Below, in pieces: positions 1-6,591 of a DNA stretch of 14,390 bases. Source of the DNA: Deltaproteobacteria bacterium (lineage in GTDB: Bacteria; Desulfobacterota; DSM-4660; Desulfatiglandales; Desulfatiglandaceae); NCBI GenBank assembly GCA_018644785.1, contig JABGPV010000130.1, forward strand, positions 1 through 14,390. The letters run 5' to 3'. Below the pieces are notes generated by a model. The model saw only the letters and a list, made by a program, of their open reading frames with translations, was not told the DNA's origin and searched no databases. The translations under genes and the position numbers were made by a program. Each line of letters starts with the position of its first letter. The first letter of the stretch is position 1.

Positions 1-1
1 G

Positions 2-223
2 AACTGGCTCTTTTCAGGAACACCCGAGGGGGCTGAGGCCAGTGCTCTTCTCTACAGCCTGATCGAGACGGCCAAGGCAAATAAACTGGAACCGTATTCA
101 TACCTGCGCTTTATCTTCGAGAAACTGCCGATGGCTGAGACGCTTCAGGACTATGAGGACTTGCTGCCGTGGAATGTTGATCCAAAACAGATGGATTTTG
201 CACATACGGTGAAGTGCGGTTAA
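2..223 (+). CDS. IS66-family transposase, C-terminal fragment (cut by window edge)
   Basis: The last 73 codons of a transposase are read in the frame starting at base 2. The piece begins NWLFSGTPEGAEASALLYSL and continues with an IETAKANKLEPYSYLRFIF stretch, then a LPWN segment near the end, and stops with TAA. This is the recognisable IS66 C-terminal region, which follows the DDE catalytic domain; the catalytic residues themselves are outside the window. The stop lies 12 bases before the element's terminus, as usual for this family. The visible part has no internal stop, so the transposase may be intact. It would move the element by DDE-type cut-and-paste chemistry, together with the small accessory proteins many IS66 elements encode upstream. 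Confidence 0.85.
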   Translation, partial: NWLFSGTPEGAEASALLYSLIETAKANKLEPYSYLRFIFEKLPMAETLQDYEDLLPWNVDPKQMDFAHTVKCG

Positions 224-224
224 A

Positions 225-235
225 TAGGCGCTTAC
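225..235. repeat. IS66 right terminal inverted repeat (outer end)
   Basis: On the plus strand the element ends TAGGCGCTTAC, which is GTAAGCGCCTA read inwards. The matching left repeat is outside the window. The adjacent eight bases, 236-243 (ATTGCGAC), are the expected position of the 8-bp target duplication; this can only be confirmed from the left junction. Confidence 0.65.
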
Positions 236-887
236 ATTGCGACTCCGATGGCAACCCCTAGCCATGTTGACTTCCTTTTCCCGAATAAACTCATCAGCCA
301 TCCTAAAACAACCAGTAGAAAGCAGAATAGGGTTTCGCTCAGGATATAACTGTTTCAAACGATAAGATGAGGACTTAATGCGACCAAGAGGGCGATTCCT
401 AATGACCAGCGCGGAGAAAGGAATTTCTCAAAAAGAAGAAATGTAAAAAAATAGTGAACGTACTTATTAACACCTGCGAGAACAAAATCCAACTAATCGT
501 TCTCTTGTTTGGTAGGCCATCAACGAAAAGGGCTAAAAATAATGGACGGCCCGGGGAGCGAACAGCGTCCGGTTTTACCGGAGATTCAAGATCCTCTGGG
601 TTGCCCACCTGCTGGGAATATATGTGCTTGTGTTTTAAGTTGTAGGCATACATGAAATATTGGCCGGCATCGGCGCACAGTGGTTTGACGACTTCGGTAT
701 TCAATACGGATTCACATCTCAGATAGAAACCTGAAATTAGGATCAATGCCAGGGGAAGAAAGACTTTGATAATCCTTGTCCGAGGAAATGCTGTCTGGCT
801 CTTATATTTGGGTAATGTGGTAATCTTTTGTTGAAGTTCCATTGATCGAATGGGAGGAAGGCGGGGTAATTTCACAAAACCAAACAA
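236..887 (-). pseudogene. Membrane glycosyltransferase (GT39/ArnT-like), decayed and split by IS66
   Basis: The first part, read from about 887 to 399, has a hydrophobic helix (PLALILISGFYL) followed by a loop with ADAGQYFMYAYNL and SPGRPLFLALF. This is the arrangement of polyprenyl-phosphate-sugar-dependent membrane glycosyltransferases. That frame stops at a TAG. The homologous continuation lies in another frame just before it: SLGIALLVALSPHLIV, then a TGA, then NSYILSETLFCFLLVVLGW and a further GVAIGVAM helix. The P-H-L and L-S-E-T-L-F pattern is typical of this class. The gene is then cut by the IS66 terminus. The damage is therefore a frameshift near 400, an in-frame stop near 355 and an insertion. 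The start is unclear: 887 uses TTG and 842 is an ATG without a good ribosome site. The native role was probably sugar transfer to a lipid or cell-surface glycan. Confidence 0.7.
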
Positions 888-1022
888 ATAGCCAAGTTTG
901 ATCCAATTCAGTCTCGTGTCAAGCGTACAGCTCCGCTCTTTGGATTACAAAAACCATTCAAGGTTCGGATTAATGATCTGTGGCCGAGATTTTGAGGGTT
1001 GCCGGAAAAAGAGGATGCTTTT
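888..1022. other. Intergenic stretch, nothing recognised
   Basis: This lies between the decayed glycosyltransferase and the winged-helix gene, which are both on the minus strand. I see no clear promoter, terminator hairpin or repeat. It may hold the lost 5' region of the pseudogene. Confidence 0.4.
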
Positions 1023-1592
1023 TCATGTTGGTTTTTCTTTTTTGGCTTCCCAAATCAATACCCGCGGTTTTTCTTTTAGTTTCGGCGAGAACTTGGCGAA
1101 TTCTTCCTGGGTTAATACGAGTGAGCGAATTTTTCTCTTGATATAACGTTCAGTTTTTCTACTCAAATCGTTCAGGTGATACTGATCGATATCACCTACC
1201 AGCAGCAGATCGACAATTCCGGTGTCTTTTCCTTCAGCATAATCGTCGATCAAATAGGCCTTTTCCAGATCTCCCAGTCGCGTCACAATACTGTCGATGA
1301 CCTGATCAATCCCCATTGCTTTGCTGACCATGGATCTGAGCTCAGGGAAGAGCGGGTGTTGATCGTTTGCCTTATAAAAGATGTTACGGCCGTTTTTTTC
1401 AGAGTTGAGCAAGCCGGTTTTGGTAAGCTGATTGAGTTCTTCTCGAACGGAATTGGTGGAAACCTGAAATTCTTTGGCCAGCTCTCGAAGGTATGCCTGT
1501 GTTCTGGGGTTGAAGAAAAAGCGAGTTAGAAGCTTTATCCTGACTTTTGAGGCAATGAGGCCTGAAAATAGGCTGTCCAATGGTTTCTCCAT
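1023..1592 (-). CDS. Winged-helix DNA-binding protein with degenerate nucleotidyltransferase-like domain
   Basis: This 189-residue protein has a winged helix-turn-helix at about residues 15-75. It includes an AYLRELAKEFQVSTNSVREE segment as helix-turn-helix and NGRNIFYKAN as the wing, resembling ArsR/MarR-type domains. Residues 95-165 resemble an MNT-type minimal nucleotidyltransferase, with the strand DLLLVGDID. The catalytic signature is poor: the usual Gly-Ser is replaced by D116-D117, and the first metal-binding Asp of the S-D-x-D motif is I126, although D128 remains. Catalysis is therefore unlikely, and a ligand-sensing or structural role is inferred. Proteins of this make-up are often found in deltaproteobacterial polysaccharide regions, which fits the glycosyltransferase remnant next door. 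The ATG at 1592 has no Shine-Dalgarno; a short or leaderless transcript is suggested by the promoter position. Confidence 0.7.
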   Translation of the reverse strand: MEKPLDSLFSGLIASKVRIKLLTRFFFNPRTQAYLRELAKEFQVSTNSVREELNQLTKTGLLNSEKNGRNIFYKANDQHPLFPELRSMVSKAMGIDQVIDSIVTRLGDLEKAYLIDDYAEGKDTGIVDLLLVGDIDQYHLNDLSRKTERYIKRKIRSLVLTQEEFAKFSPKLKEKPRVLIWEAKKEKPT

Positions 1593-1616
1593 TATGAGTA
1601 GTAAAATTACTCATAA
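1592..1616. promoter_or_regulatory. Palindromic operator candidate at the winged-helix gene start
   Basis: The inverted repeat TTATGAGTA - 7 bases - TACTCATAA has perfect 9-bp arms. It overlaps both the predicted -10 element and the first base of the start codon. This placement suits autorepression by the winged-helix protein it precedes. Operator function is inferred from position and symmetry only. Confidence 0.5.
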
Positions 1617-1637
1617 CATATCTGAAATGATTGTCAA
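1610..1637 (-). promoter_or_regulatory. Sigma70-type promoter for the winged-helix gene
   Basis: On the minus strand a perfect TTGACA (1637-1632) is followed after 16 bases by TATGAG (1615-1610). The predicted start of transcription is only about ten bases before the ATG at 1592, leaving little room for a ribosome site. Confidence 0.5.
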
Positions 1638-1685
1638 GATTTTTTTTGGGGGTCGAAATCCCCTTTTTTAAAACGGATGGGCCTC

Positions 1686-1702
1686 GGGGCGCAACGCGCC
1701 CC
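1686..1702. other. GC-rich hairpin downstream of the permease gene
   Basis: GGGGCGC-AAC-GCGCCCC forms a perfect 7-bp stem with a 3-base loop, 12 bases past the permease stop in its direction of transcription. No T-run follows directly on either strand, so it is at best a weak or Rho-assisted terminator. It could also be a copy of a dispersed intergenic repeat. Confidence 0.4.
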
Positions 1703-1713
1703 TATGTGCACCC

Positions 1714-2855
1714 TCAGGTGGGCGTGGTACAGGTGGACATCCCCGGTGAAGCGTTAGACTCGGATTCTGTTTGTTGGCGATCCCGATCCATTTTGAATCG
1801 GGATGCAAAACTTCGAAAGACCGGCTTTATTGACAAGACCAACAGAAGCAGTGCCCCTGTCCATTGGCCCCATACCGGCATGATTTCAGCCGCCTGCCCC
1901 AAAAGGGCTTGCGGCTGCAAACCAAAAGCGCGATAAATATGGTCCACCATGAGCCCGAATAAAACGGCGGAGAGGCAGATGGCCCCCAGATAGATGGCTG
2001 TGGCCCGCTTCCCCAGGGTTCCCCAGAGTACTGTCAGGGACGTGACGTTGGTGGCCGGACCGGCCAGGAGAAACACCAGGGCAGCACCGGGGCTGACCCC
2101 TTTTAAAATGAGTGCCGCGGCAACAGGGGTTGACGCAGTGGCACAGATGTAAAGCGGAATCCCCACCGCCAGCATGAGCAACATGGATGGCAAGCCCCCT
2201 CCCAGGTAGCGTGCAAGAATTTCATCAGGGACGAGGGTTGTAATCAGCCCCGCCAGGAGTATTCCGATGAGAAACCATCCGGCCATGTCCCCCCACACAT
2301 CGGTCAGGGCATATTTGAAGCCCGCAATGATTTTTTGTGTCAGGGTGTGGTGTTTCTTATGCGCCTCGGGTGGGCAGTTCTCCCCGTCGCAGCAGCCGTC
2401 CACAGGACAGGTAAGATCTGCTGGTAATGTTTTTTCATTTTCGGGACGGTTAAAAATATTTTCCGCAATACCGGCAGCGGTCGCCGTCGTGAATGCTGCC
2501 ACGGGGCGTGCCACGGTCATCACCGGGTCCAGGAGCGCATAGGTAATGGCCAGGGAATCAACGCCGGATTCGGGATTGATATCAAAAAAGCCGTGGTTGC
2601 ACCGGTGTTGGCGCCCTGCTTTCGAAGGGAAACAGCGGCCGGCAGCACACCGCAGGAACACAGAGGTAAGGGGATACCCAGAAAGGCAGCTTTGAAGACT
2701 GATTTAAATTTTCCCTGTCCCAATTGCCGCGAGACGGCGTTGGGGTCCAGAAAAACACGCAGGAGGCCGCTGACCAGGAGCCCGAAAAGAACATAGAGGG
2801 ATGACTCCAGCAAAAGATGCCACGCTTCAAAAAAAACATTGATGACAAACGCCAT
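1714..2855 (-). pseudogene. SO_0444-type Cu/Zn efflux permease, frameshifted
   Basis: This is a permease of the DUF318/ArsP-like superfamily. The first part (2855 to about 2577) has two hydrophobic helices and the family motif PLCSCGVLPAA with C66 and C68. The second part, in another frame, continues with ESGVDSLAITYALLDPVM, a Cys/His-rich loop (CPVDGCCDGENCPPEAHKKH), and about five more helices including YICATASTPVAAALI and LAGPATNV. The two halves join if one base is added near 2576-2580, where the expected family-like LIS-x-PESGVDS reads LISIPNPALIP instead. The full span, 1142 bases, is one short of a multiple of three, giving about 380 residues when repaired, a normal length. It lies 24 bases after the ArsR gene, so the two are one operon. 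It would export Zn/Cu-type metals across the inner membrane. The break may be a real mutation or a sequencing error. Confidence 0.8.
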
Positions 2856-2879
2856 TTGCTTTTAATCCTATCTTTGGGG

Positions 2880-3254
2880 TTATTCACATACGTGGTCCAA
2901 ACCGATTTTGAGCAGTTCAGCCACGTGGTCGTCGTTTAAAGAATAGTAAAGAATCTGTCCGTCCCGCCGCTGCTTGACCAGGTCCAGGTCTTTCAGGCGC
3001 CTGAGTTGGTGTGAAACCGCTGAATCGCTCAAGCCGGTGAACGCTGCCAGATCACAGACACACATTTCACCCCCTTCAAGGGCCATCACCATCTTAAGGC
3101 GAGTATTATTCCCCAGGACCTTGTAGGTAAGCGACAATCGTTCCAGATCTTTTTCAGGAATAGATTCTTTCCAGGCCCGTTCAACCCGATTGAAATGCAC
3201 CACGTGAATCTGGCACCCATCTTCCTTAAGAATTATGTTTCTACGTTGGGACAT
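2880..3254 (-). CDS. ArsR/SmtB-family metal-responsive repressor
   Basis: This 124-residue protein has the winged-helix fold of SmtB/CadC regulators, with recognition helix SDSAVSHQLRRL (76-87) and wing RRDGQILYYSL (96-106). Two metal sites can be read. The alpha-3N site has C65 and C67 in EMCVCDLA plus C14, H17 and H20 near the N-terminus. The alpha-5 site has D108, H110, H121 and E124, the same spacing as the zinc ligands of SmtB. This suggests sensing of Zn, Cd or Pb rather than arsenite. An ATG at 3272 is possible, but it lies inside the operator and lacks a ribosome site; the ATG at 3254 has GGA seven bases upstream, so I prefer it. Metal binding would release the protein from the 3271-3290 operator and derepress itself and the downstream permease. 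Confidence 0.88.
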   Translation of the reverse strand: MSQRRNIILKEDGCQIHVVHFNRVERAWKESIPEKDLERLSLTYKVLGNNTRLKMVMALEGGEMCVCDLAAFTGLSDSAVSHQLRRLKDLDLVKQRRDGQILYYSLNDDHVAELLKIGLDHVCE

Positions 3255-3270
3255 ATCATATCCATTGAGC

Positions 3271-3290
3271 ATCTGAACATATGCTCAGAT
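3271..3290. promoter_or_regulatory. ArsR/SmtB-type operator
   Basis: ATCTGAACATATGCTCAGAT is a 20-bp palindrome with a single mismatched pair. It has the TGAACATATG-type core typical of SmtB/CadC operators. It sits immediately downstream of the -10 box and covers the predicted transcription start. Confidence 0.75.
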
Positions 3291-3319
3291 ACGATAATAC
3301 ATAAACTCCCGCGTGTCAA
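3291..3319 (-). promoter_or_regulatory. Sigma70-type promoter of the arsR-permease operon
   Basis: On the minus strand a perfect TTGACA (3319-3314) is followed by a 17-base spacer and TATCGT (3296-3291). The operator begins at the next base, so bound repressor would block open-complex formation or initiation. Confidence 0.7.
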
Positions 3320-3511
3320 GGTTTTAGGGCTTCTAAAACAGGATCGACAACGGGATGTGTTTTTTTGACAACTCCTGAAGGTTTGTCCTGTGAATGGTTA
3401 TTTGACAGGAGTGCAGTATAAGGTATGGCTCGCACTAAAAAATTGACTGAGGGCGCCGGCTCAAGACCTGGTTGATCCCAAGCCGCCAATGGCCACCATA
3501 TCGCCGAAAAC
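3320..3511. other. Intergenic stretch between the arsR promoter and the lipoprotein gene
   Basis: It contains a perfect 7-bp inverted repeat GTTTTAG-GGCTT-CTAAAAC at 3321-3339, next to the arsR -35 box. Further along are two TTTGACA copies (about 3366 and 3400) and a TCCTGT/ACAGGA inverted repeat. No convincing gene or terminator was found. The lipoprotein gene's transcript would run into this region. Confidence 0.4.
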
Positions 3512-4228
3512 CTAAAAGGCGGATTCCCCGGCTTCGCGTATCTTTTCCTGTTCAGGCAGTTTCCTGGCTTTTTCCATTGCCAGCATCTTGTCCAGGTTGT
3601 TTACATAATAAATACAGAAAAGATACTCCGGGTTACCCAGCCTGTCTTTGGTCGATGATACGATAAAGAAGTCTTTGCCGTCCTTCCAGAAAATGGTGCG
3701 GCCATCTTTATCATCCCATTCGAACTGTTCCGGCGGGCCATATTTTTCTTTGATGGTTTCAACAATCGCTGCAGCGTCGGGTCCGGCGGATATCTTGAAA
3801 AAGAGGGGCTTTCCCGTGTCATTTGAAAAATAAAGCATGACATCCATGAAGGGCGTTTCTTTCAAACGCGCATAGCGGTACATGAGTTTGGTGGTGTTGT
3901 GTTCGATACGCTGACCTTCGGGAAAATTTAACTGACGGTTCAGCTTGAAAAGCTGCGGAAAATACTTTTTGAAAAACGCATTTGAGTAAATGGTCAGATC
4001 AATGACGTTCTGTTGGCTGATGGCATCGGAACCGAGCTTTTTCCCCAATTTCCGGCGCACAGAACTCGAATAGTGCGAATTGGCCCCCAGATCAAAGAAG
4101 GCGAATCCCCGTATAACTTTCGGTTGCGGCACCGTTTCGGAACCTTCGTTACTGCAACCGAGGTTCAGACATACCAGGATGGCGGCGAGCCACACGGTCA
4201 AAAGCATCAAGGGTCTGTGTTGTTTCAT
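3512..4228 (-). CDS. Putative lipoprotein of unknown function
   Basis: This 238-residue protein has a basic N-terminus, a hydrophobic core (LMLLTVWLAAILVCL) and a likely lipid-attachment Cys at C25 in LGCSNEG. The -3 residue of the lipobox is Asn, which is not ideal. The mature part is hydrophilic and shows no domain I recognise. A middle section with FMDVMLYFSNDTGKPLFFKI and a following IKEKYGPPEQF and IFWKDGKDFFIV resemble secreted beta-rich lipoproteins. Gene start: AGAGG lies eight bases before the ATG. It begins 33 bases after the stop of the upstream cysteine desulfidase gene on the same strand, so co-transcription is likely. A functional link to cysteine use is not shown by the sequence. 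Confidence 0.65.
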   Translation of the reverse strand: MKQHRPLMLLTVWLAAILVCLNLGCSNEGSETVPQPKVIRGFAFFDLGANSHYSSSVRRKLGKKLGSDAISQQNVIDLTIYSNAFFKKYFPQLFKLNRQLNFPEGQRIEHNTTKLMYRYARLKETPFMDVMLYFSNDTGKPLFFKISAGPDAAAIVETIKEKYGPPEQFEWDDKDGRTIFWKDGKDFFIVSSTKDRLGNPEYLFCIYYVNNLDKMLAMEKARKLPEQEKIREAGESAF

Positions 4229-4261
4229 TTCAAAGGCCTCTTCTCGTGTAAAAGCAGGGAT

Positions 4262-5593
4262 TCAGTTACATTTGTTGAGCATGAGGTCCAGGATCGCTGC
4301 ATCCATATCTTTAAACCCTGTCTTTATAAGGGTTCCAATGTTTTTCATGGTCGTCTCGGGTTTGGCATCAATGATGCCGTCATCGGGTCCGACGACCAGG
4401 CCCTGAAGTGCCAGGAGTGCGGATTTGGCAGCAGAAGCGGTTGCTTCACCCACTTTAAGAGCACAACTGGTTTTAGCCCCGTCACAAAGGATCATGGCAG
4501 TATTTTCAACGTGATTCTTGACGGCGCCCCCGATTTTATCATGGGTTCCCCCGAACAGGTAGCTGACACCCGCAGCCACCCCTGCACCGCTTGCCACACA
4601 GCTGCCGCACAGGGGGCCGATTCTGCCCGCATGGACTTTGATGGTGCAGGTGATGAGATAACTTAAAGCAATGGCCCGAATGAGTAGGGCCGATTCTTCC
4701 AGGCTGGCGAACCGGGCGGCAGCCACAAGCGGGGTGGTCGCCGCAATGCCCTGATTTCCACTTCCGGCAAGGGTCATGGCCGGCAGCATGGCGCCGCCCA
4801 TACGGGCGTCAATGCCGGCAGATGCATAGAGGCCAGCCTCGGTGACCATATCACTCTTTAAAAGACCCTGGCGGATCAGGCTCAGCTGGGTCCTGCCCAC
4901 CCCGAGCCCCGGGCCATGAGACAGTCCGTATTCCACCAGCTTCATGTTAAGATCAATTCCCTCTTGTATAAATTTGACATCATCGCTGTCCAGGCCTTCC
5001 AGCAGGTCCAGAATGTCTTGAAGGGACAGCGAGATAAGCCAACCTTTCAGATCGTCCATGGCGGGGCCATCCGCCTGGCTGTCAATGGTAAAGGGGTGGT
5101 CCTCCCGGATTTTTCCGTTCAGGGTGAGGGACTGAATATGGTTGTGTCGGTCTGTTATTACGGCTTCAGCCGTTTGGCTGCCTGAGTTGATCACGGTTTT
5201 GACATAGATGGACGTCTTTTTTTTATCGATGACGGTGGTAAGGTTGCCTTCGGCCAGCAATTGTTCCGCCTTTTTGACCCCGCTGGCCCGAACGGTTGAA
5301 AAAATTTCCAGGCCGTTTTTGGGGTCTCCCGAGACGGCGCCGAGAGCCGATGCCAGCAGTACCCCGTTTTTTCCACCGGATCCGGGGATGATGACCCCCA
5401 TGGCATTTTTGTATAAGCTCGGGTTGACCGTCACCTCCATGGAATCAATTTTTCGCTCCGCCAGAAGGGAGGCAGCCGCGGCGGCACACAGGCCCAGGGT
5501 AGCCGGTTCCGTACAGCCCAGGCCCGGTTCTGTTTCCATATGCAGCAATGTTTTGGCTTTATTATGAAGGATGCTTTTGATGGCATAGCCCAT
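4262..5593 (-). CDS. cyuA: L-cysteine desulfidase / UPF0597 (serine dehydratase-like) family protein
   Basis: This 443-residue protein matches the Fe-S cysteine desulfidase/UPF0597 family, related to the L-serine dehydratase alpha fold. Key features are EPGLGCTEPATLGL near the start (C27), GVIIPGSGGKNG at about 66-77, MGGAMLPAMTLAGSGNQGIA at about 265-284, PLCGSCVASG (C329, C332), and ILCDGAKTSCALK (C370, C377). The Cys at GCTEP and the two downstream Cys sites are positioned as expected for [4Fe-4S] ligands. It would convert L-cysteine to sulfide, ammonia and pyruvate in the cytoplasm. Other family members may act on serine or related amino acids, so the substrate is inferred. I chose the ATG at 5593, with AAGGA seven bases upstream, over a TTG at 5635. 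The divergent nitroreductase and the downstream lipoprotein give no clear regulatory clue. Confidence 0.85.
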   Translation of the reverse strand: MGYAIKSILHNKAKTLLHMETEPGLGCTEPATLGLCAAAAASLLAERKIDSMEVTVNPSLYKNAMGVIIPGSGGKNGVLLASALGAVSGDPKNGLEIFSTVRASGVKKAEQLLAEGNLTTVIDKKKTSIYVKTVINSGSQTAEAVITDRHNHIQSLTLNGKIREDHPFTIDSQADGPAMDDLKGWLISLSLQDILDLLEGLDSDDVKFIQEGIDLNMKLVEYGLSHGPGLGVGRTQLSLIRQGLLKSDMVTEAGLYASAGIDARMGGAMLPAMTLAGSGNQGIAATTPLVAAARFASLEESALLIRAIALSYLITCTIKVHAGRIGPLCGSCVASGAGVAAGVSYLFGGTHDKIGGAVKNHVENTAMILCDGAKTSCALKVGEATASAAKSALLALQGLVVGPDDGIIDAKPETTMKNIGTLIKTGFKDMDAAILDLMLNKCN

Positions 5594-5707
5594 GATTTTT
5601 TCCTTTTTTTCTGATGATTGCCCTTGTACCGACAAAACTCATAACAGAGATAAAGGGGGCTTCCCTGTGTACGGAAAACTTCGAGCACCATCAACAGTCT
5701 ATTTCCC

Positions 5708-5736
5708 TTGCACCTTTTCTGCAACTGCTATATTTT
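5708..5736 (+). promoter_or_regulatory. Candidate promoter of the nitroreductase gene
   Basis: TTGCAC (5708-5713) and TATTTT (5731-5736) are separated by 17 bases in the 211-bp divergent region between the desulfidase and nitroreductase genes. It would give a 5' leader of about 60 bases. No strong promoter for the desulfidase gene was found in the same region. Confidence 0.5.
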
Positions 5737-5790
5737 ATCGGGCGAAGTTCAACGATAATCAAAAGTTTTACAGTAACAACACCCAATACG

Positions 5791-5797
5791 AAGGAGG
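5791..5797 (+). promoter_or_regulatory. Strong ribosome binding site of the nitroreductase gene
   Basis: A full AAGGAGG lies seven bases before the ATG at 5805. It decides this start against the longer open frame beginning upstream. Confidence 0.85.
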
Positions 5798-5804
5798 AAA
5801 TTAT

Positions 5805-6347
5805 ATGACAGATCTAATGAATATTATCAAGGGAAGACGAAGCATTCGGAAATATGAAGACAAGGAAGTTCCAGACGATCTGCTTAACCAGATTCTGGAA
5901 TCCGTACAGTGGGCGCCGTCCTGGGCCAACACCCAGTGCTGGGAAGTGATTGTGGTGAAAAACCAAGGTCTTAAAGAGACCCTTGCGGAAGTTTTGCCCA
6001 AAACAAACCCCGCTCGAAAGCATTTCACCGAAGCACCCGTGATCCTGGTGCTGTGCGGCAAACTCGGAAGCGCCGGTTATTACAAAGGTCAGGTGACCAC
6101 CAAATTCGGGGACTGGTTTATGTTTGACCTTGGGCTTGCCGCCCAGAACCTGTGCCTGACAGCCCATAACCTGGGGTTAGGAACCGTAATTACCGGGCTT
6201 TTTGACCAGGGGAAGGCAGGTGAGATCTTGGGAGTTCCCGAAGGTTATGAACTGGTGAGTTTGATTCCGGTAGGCTATCCGGCTCATGAGTCAAAGCCGC
6301 CCAAACGGAGGGAAATCAACGATTTTACGCACTATGACAAATTTTAA
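5805..6347 (+). CDS. Nitroreductase family protein (FMN-dependent oxidoreductase)
   Basis: This 180-residue protein is of the short nitroreductase type. It opens with MNIIKGRRSIRKYEDKEVP, the family's N-terminal FMN-phosphate-binding RRSxRxY motif (residues 11-17). This is followed by LLNQILESVQWAPSWANTQC (26-45), where the family has a WAPSxxNxQ segment contacting the flavin. The C-terminal half has DLGLAAQNLCLTAHNLGLGT and an ITGLFD turn, and ends with a typical IPVGYPAHESKPPKRRE. It probably forms a homodimer with one FMN per active site and uses NAD(P)H to reduce a quinone, nitro or enone substrate; the real substrate is unknown. AAGGAGG at 5791-5797 fixes the ATG at 5805. In-frame sequence upstream is non-coding. 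It is divergent from the desulfidase gene and appears monocistronic, with a hairpin after it. Confidence 0.9.
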   Translation: MTDLMNIIKGRRSIRKYEDKEVPDDLLNQILESVQWAPSWANTQCWEVIVVKNQGLKETLAEVLPKTNPARKHFTEAPVILVLCGKLGSAGYYKGQVTTKFGDWFMFDLGLAAQNLCLTAHNLGLGTVITGLFDQGKAGEILGVPEGYELVSLIPVGYPAHESKPPKRREINDFTHYDKF

Positions 6348-6373
6348 TGACTAACTGAAAGTTTCAAGGCCCT

Positions 6374-6407
6374 GACCGCACAGGTCAAGATCATAACCTG
6401 TGCGGTC
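6374..6407 (+). terminator. Long hairpin after the nitroreductase gene
   Basis: GACCGCACAGG and CCTGTGCGGTC are perfect 11-bp arms around a 12-base loop, 27 bases past the nitroreductase stop. No T-run follows, so it is not a standard intrinsic terminator. It may stabilise the 3' end of the transcript, act with Rho, or be a protein-binding palindrome. Confidence 0.4.
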
Positions 6408-6497
6408 GGCGTTGGGGATGGGTGTTTAGCTCTTAAAATCAAAAACCGCGGCCAGTTTTCACTCGCCTGCCTGGTCGATCTTGCTTGATAGAAAAGA

Positions 6498-6525
6498 TTG
6501 ACAGGTATTGAAATATAGTGATAAT
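6498..6525 (+). promoter_or_regulatory. Promoter of the SH3/AMIN-domain gene
   Basis: A perfect TTGACA at 6498-6503 is followed after 16 bases by GATAAT (6520-6525), one mismatch from consensus. Transcription would start near 6532. An ATG at 6538 would then be almost leaderless, which supports the start at 6592 instead. Confidence 0.65.
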
Positions 6526-6591
6526 TAAAAAAGTTAGATGTCCTTTTTGGATGGTTGTGGTTTATTGTCTGATGATGGGAGGCAGATCGCT

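Larger units (their letters stand above)
1..235 (+). mobile_element. Right end of an IS66-family insertion sequence (partial)
   Basis: The window begins inside an IS66-type element. It contains the C-terminal end of the transposase and then a terminus that reads inwards as GTAAGCGCCTATTT. A GTAA-starting terminus is typical of IS66-family inverted repeats. The left end and most of the element lie outside the window. The element interrupts a minus-strand glycosyltransferase gene, whose sequence resumes at base 236. Confidence 0.8.

Noticed and set aside
353..357. In-frame TGA in the glycosyltransferase as a possible selenocysteine codon
   Set aside because: The gene also has a frameshift and an IS insertion, the family uses no selenocysteine here, and no SECIS-like hairpin was evident just downstream.
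1640..1676. T-rich GGGG/CCCC hairpin as an intrinsic terminator
   Set aside because: It would act on the plus strand, where no gene precedes it. On the minus strand the tracts are A-rich, so it is not a terminator for the permease.
2570..2585. Programmed ribosomal frameshift in the permease
   Set aside because: No slippery heptamer, downstream stem-loop or Shine-Dalgarno-like stimulator is evident at the junction, and homologous permeases are single-frame. A mutation or sequencing error is simpler.
3270..3272. ATG at 3272 as the start of the ArsR gene
   Set aside because: It falls inside the operator palindrome, has no ribosome binding site, and would leave almost no leader. The ATG at 3254 is better supported.
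3424..3474. Possible small gene starting MARTKKLTEGAG
   Set aside because: Only 16 codons, no properly spaced ribosome site, and no support from neighbours.
4013..4666. 217-codon open frame on the plus strand
   Set aside because: It lies antisense to the lipoprotein and cysteine desulfidase genes, crosses their gap, and shows no family-like motifs. Both minus-strand genes have clear signatures.
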